NCBI RefSeq assembly: GCF_018598185.1
Contig: NZ_JAHESC010000005.1
Span: 62,001-126,000 of the forward strand
Direction of reading: 5' to 3'
Length of the DNA: 64,000 bases
From: Dawidia soli
GTDB lineage: Bacteria; Bacteroidota; Bacteroidia; Cytophagales; Cyclobacteriaceae
Below the pieces are notes generated by a model. It did not search any database, had not been told where the DNA came from, and was given only the letters and a program-made list of their open reading frames with translations. The translations under genes and the position numbers were made by a program. Every line of letters starts with the position of its first letter. The first letter of the stretch is position 1. Shown piece after piece: positions 18,701 to 25,981 of the stretch.

Positions 18701-18945
18701 TGTGTGGCATACCCGATAAAAGAAATGGTGAGTGTGGCGGCCGTGGCATCCGGAACGGCCAATGTGAAACGCCCCTCGGTGTCAGTAGCCGTACCGGTAG
18801 TCGTGCCCTTCAGCATGACAGAAACACCCGGCATGGGAGCGCCGTCGCTGGCAGACGTGACCTTGCCAGTCACGGTCTGCCCATACGCCACTGCCGTTGT
18901 CAGCCATAGCAACAACAAAGACGTAAGTCGTAGACTTCTTCTCAT
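15793..18945 (-). CDS. SusC/RagA-like TonB-dependent outer membrane transporter (second pair)
   Basis: 1050 residues. The signal peptide ends TAVAYGQ (about 22). The carboxypeptidase-D-like domain TVTGKVTSASDGAPMPGVSV is followed by the TonB-box region EVVVTALGV, a plug domain (about 115-245, VTVLRGASAAALYGSEAGNG) and a barrel ending STRSLGCNLTLTF. It imports a nutrient together with the SusD encoded 8-20 bp downstream. A promoter matching the Bacteroidota consensus lies at 19025-19054, preceded by a palindromic element identical to one upstream of the first susC. Confidence 0.93.
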   Translation of the reverse strand: MRRSLRLTSLLLLWLTTAVAYGQTVTGKVTSASDGAPMPGVSVMLKGTTTGTATDTEGRFTLAVPDATAATLTISFIGYATQDVALAGRTSVDVVLSEDVSQLGEVVVTALGVQREAKTLVYSTQTVKAQQLTEVRDANNFVNSLQGKIANVQITQGSGGPGSGARFVMRGNRSLQGSNNALIVVDGIPINNVSLSPASNDFGAVQNSDGASNINPDDIESVTVLRGASAAALYGSEAGNGVVVITTKKGTKDRFTVNINSGITAERPFALPAVQNTYGQGIDGALTMASGHSWGARMEGQTYTNLMGEERTYSPQKDNIKDFFETGVTLNNSISVQGGSEKMQTYLSYTNNNVKGIIPNNDMKRHTTTVRLTNQLSSKFSTDAKLTYIYQDIDSRPRTGEENAPVSDLYQVPRSMSLGDVKQYLAPIEVGTPAPAPWPATLSSIYQNPYWMTEMTSINETRNRIMGFISAKYEFSKKFGISGRANLDKQIDMGNSKYSDGTLLWATTAGGLYERMDMVATQQWYDLNFYGAFDLNKDLKLDYRAGAIYQDKQHERNVAQANGLNVPNLFLMSNGKSFNFPYDASNLFHQQVQAVFGQLSFAYKEAIFLEVTGRNDWFSSLPDPYNVFYPSVGLSGVISDLVTMPQAISFLKLNANFAVVGNGGQPFIINPSYPYEAGAGNGFLHRQYTQALADLKPEEVTNIEFGFDARFLEGRLGLTFSYYKSNSRNQLLQARQPVGTGYESKYFNAGNIQNQGIEVVLSGTPVRSGDFSWDITYNFGLNRNKVIEIDPSLPDGEFFLGGGTGYGRLATPIAIQGGSYGDLYGKHWVRNAAGQLVVSPEGTQTAGLPTTDGSQTYLGNFNPKATMGITNSFTYKNFSARVLIDGRIGGIVVDATEMNLANSGIAEVTASNREEGWNLGGVDSNGTPVATNVTAQQFWSAGDNIVAGKRYGVGEVFAYDATNFRIRELSIGYNIPVPANFLIRSAKFSIVARNLAWLYRGESLLDIPGLGKRKMQIDPDMSMGNGNYQGIQIATLPSTRSLGCNLTLTF

Positions 18946-18986
18946 AATGTAGTTTGGGTTTTGGGTTAGTAAATATTTTGAACCAG

Positions 18987-19012
18987 CAGGTGAAAGCAGA
19001 ATTTTACACCTG
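18987..19012 (-). promoter_or_regulatory. Hairpin in the susC2 5' leader
   Basis: CAGGTG (18987-18992) is inverted as CACCTG (19007-19012) with a 14-nt loop, inside the roughly 70-nt untranslated leader of susC2. The stem is short. It could be a regulatory RNA hairpin or a protein site. Confidence 0.3.
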
Positions 19013-19024
19013 TTGATCGCTTGG

Positions 19025-19054
19025 TAAAGATATAATGTTTTGAAACTAAATCAA
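19025..19054 (-). promoter_or_regulatory. Bacteroidota-type promoter of susC2
   Basis: Read on the minus strand, TTG (19054-19052), a 19-bp spacer, then TATCTTTA (19032-19025). This fits the -33 / N19 / TAnnTTTG pattern with one mismatch. Transcription would start near 19018. The palindrome at 19069-19082 ends 15 bp upstream of the -33 element, the position of an activator site. Confidence 0.5.
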
Positions 19055-19068
19055 GCAAAATTGCGTGT

Positions 19069-19082
19069 GTGTGTACGCACAC
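19069..19082. promoter_or_regulatory. GTGTG-TACG-CACAC palindrome upstream of susC2
   Basis: Perfect 5-bp arms around TACG. Bases 19070-19082 are identical to the 13-mer at 4455-4467 upstream of the first susC. A further TGTGTGCACA-like element follows at about 19089-19098. A shared susC regulator is inferred. Confidence 0.5.
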
Positions 19083-19681
19083 ATGAATGTGTGCACATGG
19101 AAGCACAAGGTTTCGAAAGCCCGGAAAGGTGTTTTCGATCGTATGCAGACGCAATTGGGGAAATTACCCAGGCAGGAATAAAAAGTTTAAGATTTTTCTA
19201 AAGTGACTTCTAAAAACAATCAAAAAAGCCAACATCTATGCAATTTTGTTGGTTATCTGGGTCTTTTTTGATGATTTTCTGGGCTAATCTTAAAATTTAG
19301 CTGAAGCAGACTCAAACTCCAGTGCTGTCGTGAAGTATGAAGGAAAGGGCTGTAGCGCCCAGGAAGGGCCTTTTCCATCAAATCCGTCATCGCAAATTGC
19401 GGTAACGCATGGCCAATGGGCTATCCGTTTCCGCAACTGTTGCACCAGTTTCACGGGGTCGCCATTCGCCAAACTGAAAGTTAACCCGCCGACAGACGTT
19501 CGGGCCCCAGGTCCGGTAACCATATAACAGACAGCGATTGGACTCCACGCCGCAGTGATCGGCCTACGTCTAATTAATGGAAATTTAACCCTGGCATATT
19601 CGTTCGGTTGGCAATCTTCCCAATCTTTGTATGTTTCCTGTGCATGTACACGTGAGAGCGTAACCTATTTTTTGACCTTAT
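19083..19681. other. Long intergenic stretch, possible dispersed repeat at 19290-19530
   Basis: About 600 bp without a convincing gene between susC2 and the metallophosphoesterase. Bases 19200-19300 are A/T-rich and unstructured by eye. From about 19290 to 19530 the base composition rises to gene level. Both strands are open here: a 77-codon frame on the minus strand with FPSYFTTALEFESA, and a 65-codon frame on the plus strand. Neither resembles a known domain. The block could be an intergenic repeat or a decayed gene. I see no tRNA or known RNA family. Confidence 0.35.
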
Positions 19682-21166
19682 ATGATACGAAGAGACTTTA
19701 TTAAAGGATTGGGAATGTTGGGCGCGGTGGTTATCGCGCCCGTTGTGACCCACGCGCAACGCCTCTCGGGCATCTCCCGCGATCTTACCACCACACAGCT
19801 GAAGGGTCGTGTGTTGGCCAATGGCAAAGGCCTGGCCGGCGTTGCCATGACCGATGGCATCAACGCTGTGCAAACCAATGCCAGGGGTGAATATACCCTG
19901 CTAAGCAATAAAACTACTTCGTACATATATATGTCGCTGCCGGCGGGCTATGCGTTCCCGCACGAACAGAGTGTTACCCGGTTTTACCGCGCCATCGATC
20001 ACCGGCAGAAGACCTTCACGGCCGATTTTGTGCTGCAAGCGCTACCGGGCAGCGATGACAAACACGCCTTTGTGCTGTGGGCCGACCCGCAAATACAGTC
20101 CAGGGAAGATGCGCAGAAGCTGCTGACGGAGTCCGCGCCCGACCTGAAAGCCCTGGTCAGCTCATACACTGCCGGCACACTCTTTCACGGCATCGGCTGC
20201 GGTGACCTGGTCTGGGACAAGTTCGAGTTGTTTGCAGACTACAAGCAAGCCATTGCGCAAAGCGGCATACCATTCTTCCAGGTGATCGGTAACCACGATA
20301 TGGACCTCGAGGCTCGTACCGATGAAGGCTCGTCTAAAACCTTTGAGAGCCACTTCGGCCCCTCGTATTACTCCTACAACCGCGGCAAGATCCACTATGT
20401 GGTGCTGGACGACGTATTCTTTGTCGGCGTAGACAAACGTTACATCGGCTACCTCGACGAGCGGCAGCTGGCGTGGCTCGAGCAAGACCTGCAGTACGTC
20501 AAGCCGGGCGCCACGGTGGTGGTAAGCCTGCACATACCTTCCAACACGGGCAAGCGTCGCCGCTACCAGGAAGACAGCGACGACATGGGCGGCGTGGTGC
20601 TGAACCGCGAGCGCCTGTATGCCTTATTAAAACCGTACAACGTTCACATATTGTCCGGTCACACGCACGTGAGTGAAACCTGGGAAGAGAAGAATATCAT
20701 GGAGCATAACCACGGCGCCGTCTGCGGCGCCTGGTGGACAGGCCCCATCTGCGGCGACGGCACACCCAACGGTTACGGGGTGTACGAAGTCGACGGCAAC
20801 GACCTGACGTGGTACTACAAGGCCACCGGCCGCCCGAAAGAGCACCAGCTACGCGCCTATGTGCCGGGCCGCCACCGCGAGTTTCACGACGAGGTCTGCA
20901 TCAACGTATGGAACTGGGACAAGGCCTGGAAGATCGAGTGTTTTGCCGATGGCAAATCCATTGGCAGCCCCGAACAGCGCACAGCGCTCGATCCCTGGTC
21001 GGTCGAGCTACACGAGGGCGCCACGAAACCCGTGCCGCGCCGCTGGGTAGAGCCGTCGCTCACCGATCACCTGTTCTTTATCAAGCCGCCCGCGGACACC
21101 AAAAAATTCGAAGTCGTTTGCACCGATCGCTTTAACAATCGCTACACCGAGACATTGTCACTGTAA
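19682..21166 (+). CDS. Calcineurin-like metallophosphoesterase, Tat-exported
   Basis: 494 residues. The N-terminus MIRRDFIKGLGMLGAVV carries a twin-arginine motif (RRDFIK), so export of a folded metalloenzyme by Tat is likely. A carboxypeptidase-regulatory-like beta domain follows (about 38-95, LKGRVLANGKGLAGVAM). The phosphoesterase core (about 125-345) has Asp135 in ADPQ, GDLVWDK, GNHD (203-206, His205), a HIPS motif and GHTH (326-329), the dinuclear metal ligands of this superfamily. A C-terminal beta domain of about 150 residues follows. It resembles the MetallophosC/N-type secreted phosphoesterases common in Bacteroidota; its substrate (phosphodiester, lipid or nucleotide) cannot be read. 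The first ligand block is DPQ rather than the usual DxH. Confidence 0.87.
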   Translation: MIRRDFIKGLGMLGAVVIAPVVTHAQRLSGISRDLTTTQLKGRVLANGKGLAGVAMTDGINAVQTNARGEYTLLSNKTTSYIYMSLPAGYAFPHEQSVTRFYRAIDHRQKTFTADFVLQALPGSDDKHAFVLWADPQIQSREDAQKLLTESAPDLKALVSSYTAGTLFHGIGCGDLVWDKFELFADYKQAIAQSGIPFFQVIGNHDMDLEARTDEGSSKTFESHFGPSYYSYNRGKIHYVVLDDVFFVGVDKRYIGYLDERQLAWLEQDLQYVKPGATVVVSLHIPSNTGKRRRYQEDSDDMGGVVLNRERLYALLKPYNVHILSGHTHVSETWEEKNIMEHNHGAVCGAWWTGPICGDGTPNGYGVYEVDGNDLTWYYKATGRPKEHQLRAYVPGRHREFHDEVCINVWNWDKAWKIECFADGKSIGSPEQRTALDPWSVELHEGATKPVPRRWVEPSLTDHLFFIKPPADTKKFEVVCTDRFNNRYTETLSL

Positions 21167-21256
21167 GCGTAAGCGTTGCGGAGATGTATGGCGGACAGAA
21201 AAATTATGGCCATGCACCATGATCCGCCGGAGCTTTTTTTGTTACTTTACACCGCG

Positions 21257-21299
21257 AGAGCCCATCTCATGTACCGGCAACGGTATAGAGATGGGCTCT
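21257..21299 (+). terminator. Long hairpin with GCAA tetraloop before the NlpC gene
   Basis: AGAGCCCATCTC (21257-21268) pairs with GAGATGGGCTCT (21288-21299) over 12 bp. An inner TACCG/CGGTA stem (72-76/81-85) is capped by the stable tetraloop GCAA. No long T-run follows. It may end the phosphoesterase transcript or serve as a processed 3' hairpin. Confidence 0.55.
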
Positions 21300-21345
21300 T
21301 AGCGTTTATATCTTTGGTGTAAAACATACAATAAACCCCCTCTCC

Positions 21346-22575
21346 ATGAAACGAATTTACTATGCCGCAGCCATCGTACTGCTCACAGCCCTGATGCACG
21401 GCTGTAGCGATTCCGGTGATGATGAAACATCCATTGAATCTTCCGAAGGCCTGGACTCACAGGAAATTGAAATCCTCGACAACACACCCGACGCCGTAGG
21501 CTTCGACCCGGAAGACGTCGTGCTGCCCAACGGCAGGAACATGATGGAATACCTGGAGGAAGTAAACCCTGACTTTCTTGACGAGCAAGGCCGTAAAGCC
21601 AGCCCCAAAGAACTCGGACCTCAAGCTGCCCGTAACGAGCTTATTGCCAAGCTGACGTACACAGCCACCAGGCTGATCGACAGGAGCCGCTACCCCGGCA
21701 ATGGCCAGAACGGCCTCGGTTATTCATGGGGTTCGAAAGACCCGTCCAAGTTGCAACCGCCACCGGGAGCAGGTACGAAATGCAAAGAGCCAATATACGG
21801 TCTCGACTGCTCGGGATATCTGTACCAGGTATTCAAATCTGCTGGTATCATCTTACCCGAGGGGCCCGCAGATCTGCAACGTGACGCTACGGTGCTGGAA
21901 AATGCCATCAAAAAAGCCTACCCTGAATTTAAAAAGCTGAAGGTCGACGACCTTGGTGAAATTCCTGCGGCGAAATTCGAGACAGGCGATATTATCTATT
22001 GGCTCAACAGCAAGGGGCAGGCAAAGCACATCGGCGTTATACTCAAAGATGCCAATGGCCGCCTGGCAGTATTTCAATCGAACGGGAGCCCGGGCACCGA
22101 TTCAGGAGATTGTGATAAAAATATGAGCGCTGGCCGTGGGCCGCGCAAGCTGGAGCTAAATGATCCATACTGGTTTGCGACCAACAAAATATATGGTGTC
22201 GTACGCTTCAATGCCGCGATTTCGGGTAAATGGGACTTGGTGCTGCGCTGCCAGGGATATACCACTGACGCCCTGAAATTCAACCTCGACTTTCCGACGA
22301 GTCAGGAGGCAGACTTATCCATCACCGGCTCGGGCGTCGACTACGACGGCGAACCGATTAATTGCGAGGGCACCTTGCATTACGACAATACTACCAACGT
22401 GCTGTCGGGCAATTTCCTTACAACAAAGTCCAGCGCACCCGAGTTTTTTCGCAATGACTCCTTTGAGGTAAAGCTCGCTACGGACGACACGGGTTACTTT
22501 CCCATGTTACTCGGCGAAGAGAACGAGGCAGGCTGCCCCGTGGAAGGAAAATTGGTCAACAAAGATACTGAATAA
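21346..22575 (+). CDS. NlpC/P60-family lipoprotein
   Basis: 409 residues. The lipobox is LMHGC (Cys at about residue 20), followed by an acidic linker. An NlpC/P60 cysteine peptidase domain covers about 100-290. The nucleophile Cys155 lies in LDCSGYLYQVF, and the catalytic His228 in AKHIGVI follows the typical GDIIYW strand. The C-terminal 115 residues form a separate beta-rich domain (WDLVLRCQGYTTDALKF onward) of unknown type. Such enzymes cut peptidoglycan stem peptides, usually between D-Glu and the third residue; this one would act in the periplasm or on the cell surface. It is monocistronic, between hairpins at 21257 and 22585. Confidence 0.82.
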   Translation: MKRIYYAAAIVLLTALMHGCSDSGDDETSIESSEGLDSQEIEILDNTPDAVGFDPEDVVLPNGRNMMEYLEEVNPDFLDEQGRKASPKELGPQAARNELIAKLTYTATRLIDRSRYPGNGQNGLGYSWGSKDPSKLQPPPGAGTKCKEPIYGLDCSGYLYQVFKSAGIILPEGPADLQRDATVLENAIKKAYPEFKKLKVDDLGEIPAAKFETGDIIYWLNSKGQAKHIGVILKDANGRLAVFQSNGSPGTDSGDCDKNMSAGRGPRKLELNDPYWFATNKIYGVVRFNAAISGKWDLVLRCQGYTTDALKFNLDFPTSQEADLSITGSGVDYDGEPINCEGTLHYDNTTNVLSGNFLTTKSSAPEFFRNDSFEVKLATDDTGYFPMLLGEENEAGCPVEGKLVNKDTE

Positions 22576-22584
22576 TGGTGATAA

Positions 22585-22609
22585 GGTTGTCCCGCCCCGG
22601 CGGGCAGCC
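22585..22609 (+). terminator. Intrinsic terminator after the NlpC gene
   Basis: GGTTG (22585-22589) and CCCGCC (22591-22596) pair with GGCGGG (22599-22604) and CAGCC (22605-22609), a GC-rich stem followed by TTT. It starts 9 bp after the stop codon. Confidence 0.55.
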
Positions 22610-22615
22610 TTTCCG

Positions 22616-22739
22616 CTAACAGGTAACAGCGCTTCGCCCCGCCGTCGATTTTTTGCGGTATGCCATGGGGCTGATGCCCGCGTGTTTTTTAAAGGTACGG
22701 TTGAGGTGGCTTTCGTGGTTGTGATGATGGAAGATAAAC
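22616..22739 (-). pseudogene. Remnant of an AraC-family regulator (C-terminal HTH only)
   Basis: On the minus strand the sequence encodes HESHLNRTFKKHAGISPMAY, the unmistakable second helix-turn-helix of AraC/XylS regulators, ending in a normal C-terminal tail and stop. Upstream of HHHNHESHLNR the homology breaks off. A piece resembling the preceding helix (AQLLLV) is found in another frame, and no ligand-binding domain remains. The remnant abuts the start of the esterase gene. It is best read as a decayed regulator whose former target may have been the neighbouring esterase or NlpC gene. Confidence 0.72.
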
Positions 22740-22851
22740 CTTCCTGACCAGCAATAGCTGGGCGCTCGACAACCTGCTGGGCAAGCCGTAACCCGTGCGC
22801 CGTTCTGGTCCTTCGTGGCGGGAAACCGCGCAGCTATCTGTATATTGTAAC

Positions 22852-23823
22852 ATGGTACAGTATACACTCTGGCTCGCGATGCTATTGCTGCCGCTCATCG
22901 GCTATGCGCAGCGCATGGAAGGGTTGACCCACCGCGCCGACACGTCGTTCAATAATGCCAGTGCATATCGTCAGGCGCGCAAACAATATCCGTCCATCGT
23001 GCTTGTCACCGACAGCTTGCCGCCCGGGGTAGAACAAGTGCGCAACGTTCCGTATACCACTATCGACGGCCACACACTGCCATTGGATGTATTTTACCCG
23101 GCGCGCAGCGCTAAGCCCTTGCCGGCCGTGATGATCATACACGGCGGCGGTTGGCGTTCGGGTAACCGGCAACAACACATACCCCTGGCGGAACGATTGG
23201 CCGCGCGGGGGTTTGTGTGCTTTACGGTGTCGTACCGCTTGTCCACCGATGCACTCTACCCCGCCGCGGTACACGATCTGAAAGCCGCCATCCGCTGGAT
23301 CCGCGCCCATGCGGTGACCTATCACGCCGACACCGCACGCGTAGCTGTGCTCGGCTTTTCTGCCGGCGCGCAGCTGGCCGCGTTGCTGGGCAGTGCCACC
23401 AACGTGCCCGCGCTTGACGACAGCTCGCGCAATACACCGTATAGCAGTGCTGTACAAGCCGTAGTGAACATAGACGGTATCCTGGCTTTTATACACCCTG
23501 AGTCGGGCGAAGGAAATGATACCAAATCCATTTCAGCAGCAACGAATTGGTTTGGCTATACGCGTACGGAAAACCCGGACCTTTGGCGGCAGGCGTCGGC
23601 GTTGACGTACGCTGGTAAACATTCGCCCCCGACGTTGTTCCTCAACAGCAGCGTAGTCCGTATGCACGCCGGCCGCGAAGACTATATCGCCATTTTACAG
23701 CGGTACGGCATTTATACGGAAGTGCATACTTTTTCCGAAACGCCGCATACTTTCTGTCTTTTTGAACCATGGTTCACACCGGTGTTGAATTATACCACTG
23801 CTTTTCTGCAGAAGGTATTATAG
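22852..23823 (+). CDS. Secreted alpha/beta hydrolase (carboxylesterase type)
   Basis: 323 residues from the ATG at 22852 (MVQYTLWLAMLLLPLIGYAQ), which gives a clear signal peptide; upstream codons to 22795 overlap the AraC remnant and are not needed. The alpha/beta hydrolase core shows the oxyanion motif HGGGW, nucleophile motif GFSAG, and a late His in SETPHTF as catalytic base. This pattern is that of the BD-FAE/hormone-sensitive-lipase-like esterases, which often remove acetyl or feruloyl groups from plant polysaccharides. The Asp of the triad is probably in the strand near AGREDY. It is probably periplasmic. Confidence 0.85.
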   Translation: MVQYTLWLAMLLLPLIGYAQRMEGLTHRADTSFNNASAYRQARKQYPSIVLVTDSLPPGVEQVRNVPYTTIDGHTLPLDVFYPARSAKPLPAVMIIHGGGWRSGNRQQHIPLAERLAARGFVCFTVSYRLSTDALYPAAVHDLKAAIRWIRAHAVTYHADTARVAVLGFSAGAQLAALLGSATNVPALDDSSRNTPYSSAVQAVVNIDGILAFIHPESGEGNDTKSISAATNWFGYTRTENPDLWRQASALTYAGKHSPPTLFLNSSVVRMHAGREDYIAILQRYGIYTEVHTFSETPHTFCLFEPWFTPVLNYTTAFLQKVL

Positions 23824-23830
23824 CGGGGCG

Positions 23831-24520
23831 TCAGTCTGTGCGTCGCCAGGGAAAACGGTAGCCTACGCGTACCCCTAATGCCAGGCCGGGTTCGTCACGC
23901 GATGTTTCGTCGGGCGTGAATTCCAGGAAATCATCTTTGTCTTCGTCGAAGATGGGTAATAGTTTACTATAGTGGATGAAACGGGCGCCCAGGCCGGCAT
24001 TGACGTCCACTAAAACAGGTCCCATGTTCCAGAGAAAACCAAACTTGCCGTTGATGCCTTTTTCTTCGTGGTATATACGTTGGCGGTGGGTCTTCTCGTA
24101 GATTGCATCCCTGGTCTCGTCGTAATACTCGTGCGTTACCATCTGTTTTTGATAATTGATCTTATTGTAATAAAGCTCCCCGGCCGCATACCAGGTGAAG
24201 CGGCCGCTTCGGGTCGCATACACGTAATACCGGGCCTCGAGTTTGGTCTTATAGCCTTTGCGGTCGCTATCCCACGCATCCTGGATCCGGTCTTCCGGTT
24301 GCGAATTGGGGATGTTTACGATCTTGCCGTATTCCCCCTGGAGGGTCCAGCGACGGGCGATGCGGTGCTCGTAGGAGAATTCGGTCGTGGGATGATAATT
24401 GACCAACAGGTGGCCCGGGCTGAATTTGACAGCGTGACGCGGTACTGCCAGGTCGAAACGGTCTACGTCCTGTGCGACGGCCGCGGTACTAATGAGGATC
24501 AACGCAAAGAAAAGTCTCAT
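23831..24520 (-). CDS. Predicted outer membrane beta-barrel protein
   Basis: 229 residues. The signal peptide MRLFFALILISTAAVAQ is followed by alternating amphipathic strands rich in Tyr and charged residues (EFSYEHRIARRWTLQGEYGK, LEARYYVYATRSGRFTWYAA), ending GLALGVRVGYRF. This resembles small outer-membrane barrels of the DUF3575-like type. No catalytic motif is seen. It converges on the esterase gene with an 8-bp gap. It is followed on the same strand by nothing closely linked, and preceded upstream by the LVIVD gene pair (24-bp gap), so it may be the third gene of that unit. Confidence 0.65.
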   Translation of the reverse strand: MRLFFALILISTAAVAQDVDRFDLAVPRHAVKFSPGHLLVNYHPTTEFSYEHRIARRWTLQGEYGKIVNIPNSQPEDRIQDAWDSDRKGYKTKLEARYYVYATRSGRFTWYAAGELYYNKINYQKQMVTHEYYDETRDAIYEKTHRQRIYHEEKGINGKFGFLWNMGPVLVDVNAGLGARFIHYSKLLPIFDEDKDDFLEFTPDETSRDEPGLALGVRVGYRFPWRRTD

Positions 24521-24544
24521 AGCAGATAGATACAGTCGTGTAGG

Positions 24545-25291
24545 TTAGGGTTTTTCCACAGCAATGGTGCTGACCAGCGTAAGTCCCTGGCCGTTGCCAT
24601 AGCGATATTGTAGAATGCCTTGTGCGCTGGTAACTGTAGCCATACCGTTACTGGCAATGACGTCGTAGGGCGCATCCACCGCGGTTTCGGCCAGGAGCCG
24701 GGCGCGGGTGTCGCTACTCACATCAAATACTTTCAGGGACTCGTCGCAGACAAAAAGCAGGTTGCCGTCGATCGACAAACCGCGCGGTGCTGTAAGGGGA
24801 TAAGCTTTCAGGAGCTTGGGCCAGTGGGGATCTTCGATGTCGATCACCTCCAGGGTGTTGCGGTCGCCGCCGCCACAGGCACTGTTGCTGCGCAAGGTCA
24901 CGTACGCCCGGTTGCCACGCACGACCACGGGGTCGCATGAGCGGATGTGCTCATAGGTAAAAATGAATACCGGCTCTGCCGGGTTTTCGAGTGAGTAGAT
25001 GTGCATGCCGGTTTGCGCCCCCAGATAGAGATAGTCGCCCTGCGCATGGATGGTTTCAATATCGGAAGGGATGGATAGCGCATATACTGCGTCGAGCGTA
25101 TCACGACGCGCAATGTCGATGACCGTAAGCTCATCATCCACGGCAGTATATAGGTAGTGACCGTGCACGGTAAAACGCGCCATCGAGCCTCCTTCGCCGG
25201 TGGGTGTGGCGCCGCCGGCTTCATCACCGCAGGCTGCCAGGAACAACGTATAGGCCAAAAGCAAAAAGATCGTGTAGTTATTTAGGCGCAT
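24545..25291 (-). CDS. LVIVD-repeat beta-propeller lipoprotein
   Basis: 248 residues from the ATG at 25291 (MRLNNYTIFLLLAYTLFLAAC). The lipobox LAAC is followed by a Gly/Glu-rich linker. Four to five blade-like units follow of the form YLYxxxxxxLxVIDIxxPxxP (HGHYLYTAVDDELTVIDIA, GDYLYLGAQTGMHIYSLENP), typical of LVIVD surface repeats. The start overlaps the end of the upstream gene by 14 bp, so the two are translationally coupled. They share the propeller repeat and may work as a pair at the cell surface. Function is unknown. Confidence 0.75.
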   Translation of the reverse strand: MRLNNYTIFLLLAYTLFLAACGDEAGGATPTGEGGSMARFTVHGHYLYTAVDDELTVIDIARRDTLDAVYALSIPSDIETIHAQGDYLYLGAQTGMHIYSLENPAEPVFIFTYEHIRSCDPVVVRGNRAYVTLRSNSACGGGDRNTLEVIDIEDPHWPKLLKAYPLTAPRGLSIDGNLLFVCDESLKVFDVSSDTRARLLAETAVDAPYDVIASNGMATVTSAQGILQYRYGNGQGLTLVSTIAVEKP

Positions 25292-25826
25292 AGCAAGAGG
25301 GATTGTGAAGCGTGGTGGCCTCCCAGCCGATGACATATCCCTGCATGGGGTCGATGCATTCGAAGTGATAGCCTCGGGGTGGCGGGGGTATGTCTGAGGT
25401 CAGGCCGCTATAATACGGTGATCCGAGGGGCCTCGAACTGACTTGTACAACGGTGTTAAAGTCGTCGATGCGAAGGGCCGTGAGGTTATCGAGATGGTTG
25501 ACATACAGGATATCCTGCGCCACGGCCAGCTCACGGTTGCCGGGAATTAGGATAAATCCAATGGGGGCAGGAGCCTCCGGTTTGTTATTGTCGAATACGT
25601 GGATGCCCGCATTATATTCATTGATCAGGAGATAGTCGCCGTAGCGATAGATCTTGCCGGGACGTTGCAAGGCGCGTGGTTCCTGCATCACGATATGGCC
25701 GACAGCCTCCTGGCTGTAACGCGGGCGATAGCCCCGCACGTTTTCCAGGTTGTTATCGTCGTCATGCCGGCAGCCGTTCAGCGCCAGGAGCAGCGCGAAG
25801 AGCCCACACATCGATAGGGTTTTCAT
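25278..25826 (-). CDS. LVIVD-type lipoprotein, short paralogue
   Basis: 182 residues from the ATG at 25826 (MKTLSMCGLFALLLALNGC), the start that gives a proper lipoprotein signal; the frame stays open to 25925 without need. RHDDDNN follows the Cys. The body contains a few LVIVD-like units (GDYLLINEYNAGIHVFDNNK, AQDILYVNHLDNLTALRIDD). It is the first gene of a minus-strand unit with the 24545-25291 gene (14-bp overlap) and possibly the barrel gene. The C-terminus is rich in Cys/Tyr and Pro and lacks repeats. Confidence 0.7.
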   Translation of the reverse strand: MKTLSMCGLFALLLALNGCRHDDDNNLENVRGYRPRYSQEAVGHIVMQEPRALQRPGKIYRYGDYLLINEYNAGIHVFDNNKPEAPAPIGFILIPGNRELAVAQDILYVNHLDNLTALRIDDFNTVVQVSSRPLGSPYYSGLTSDIPPPPRGYHFECIDPMQGYVIGWEATTLHNPSCYAPK

Positions 25827-25947
25827 AGGTAGGAGTTTCCATGGATCAGACACGCTGCCCTGGCAAAAGGTTGGAATGTCTCTGGAAGTCTGATATAAAT
25901 CAGCGGCCGGGCTGACAGCCTTCATCTGCAGCGCGTCGCGGGGCGGC

Positions 25948-25955
25948 TACTTTTG
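25948..25955 (+). promoter_or_regulatory. Putative -7 box TACTTTTG of the stress-protein gene
   Basis: TACTTTTG matches TAnnTTTG and stands 26 bp before the ATG. No -33 TTTG is at the usual spacing. The same decamer CTACTTTTGA occurs before the ABM-domain gene at 27140-27149. Confidence 0.4.
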
Positions 25956-25981
25956 AAGTACGATTTGAAACCACAACAGTC

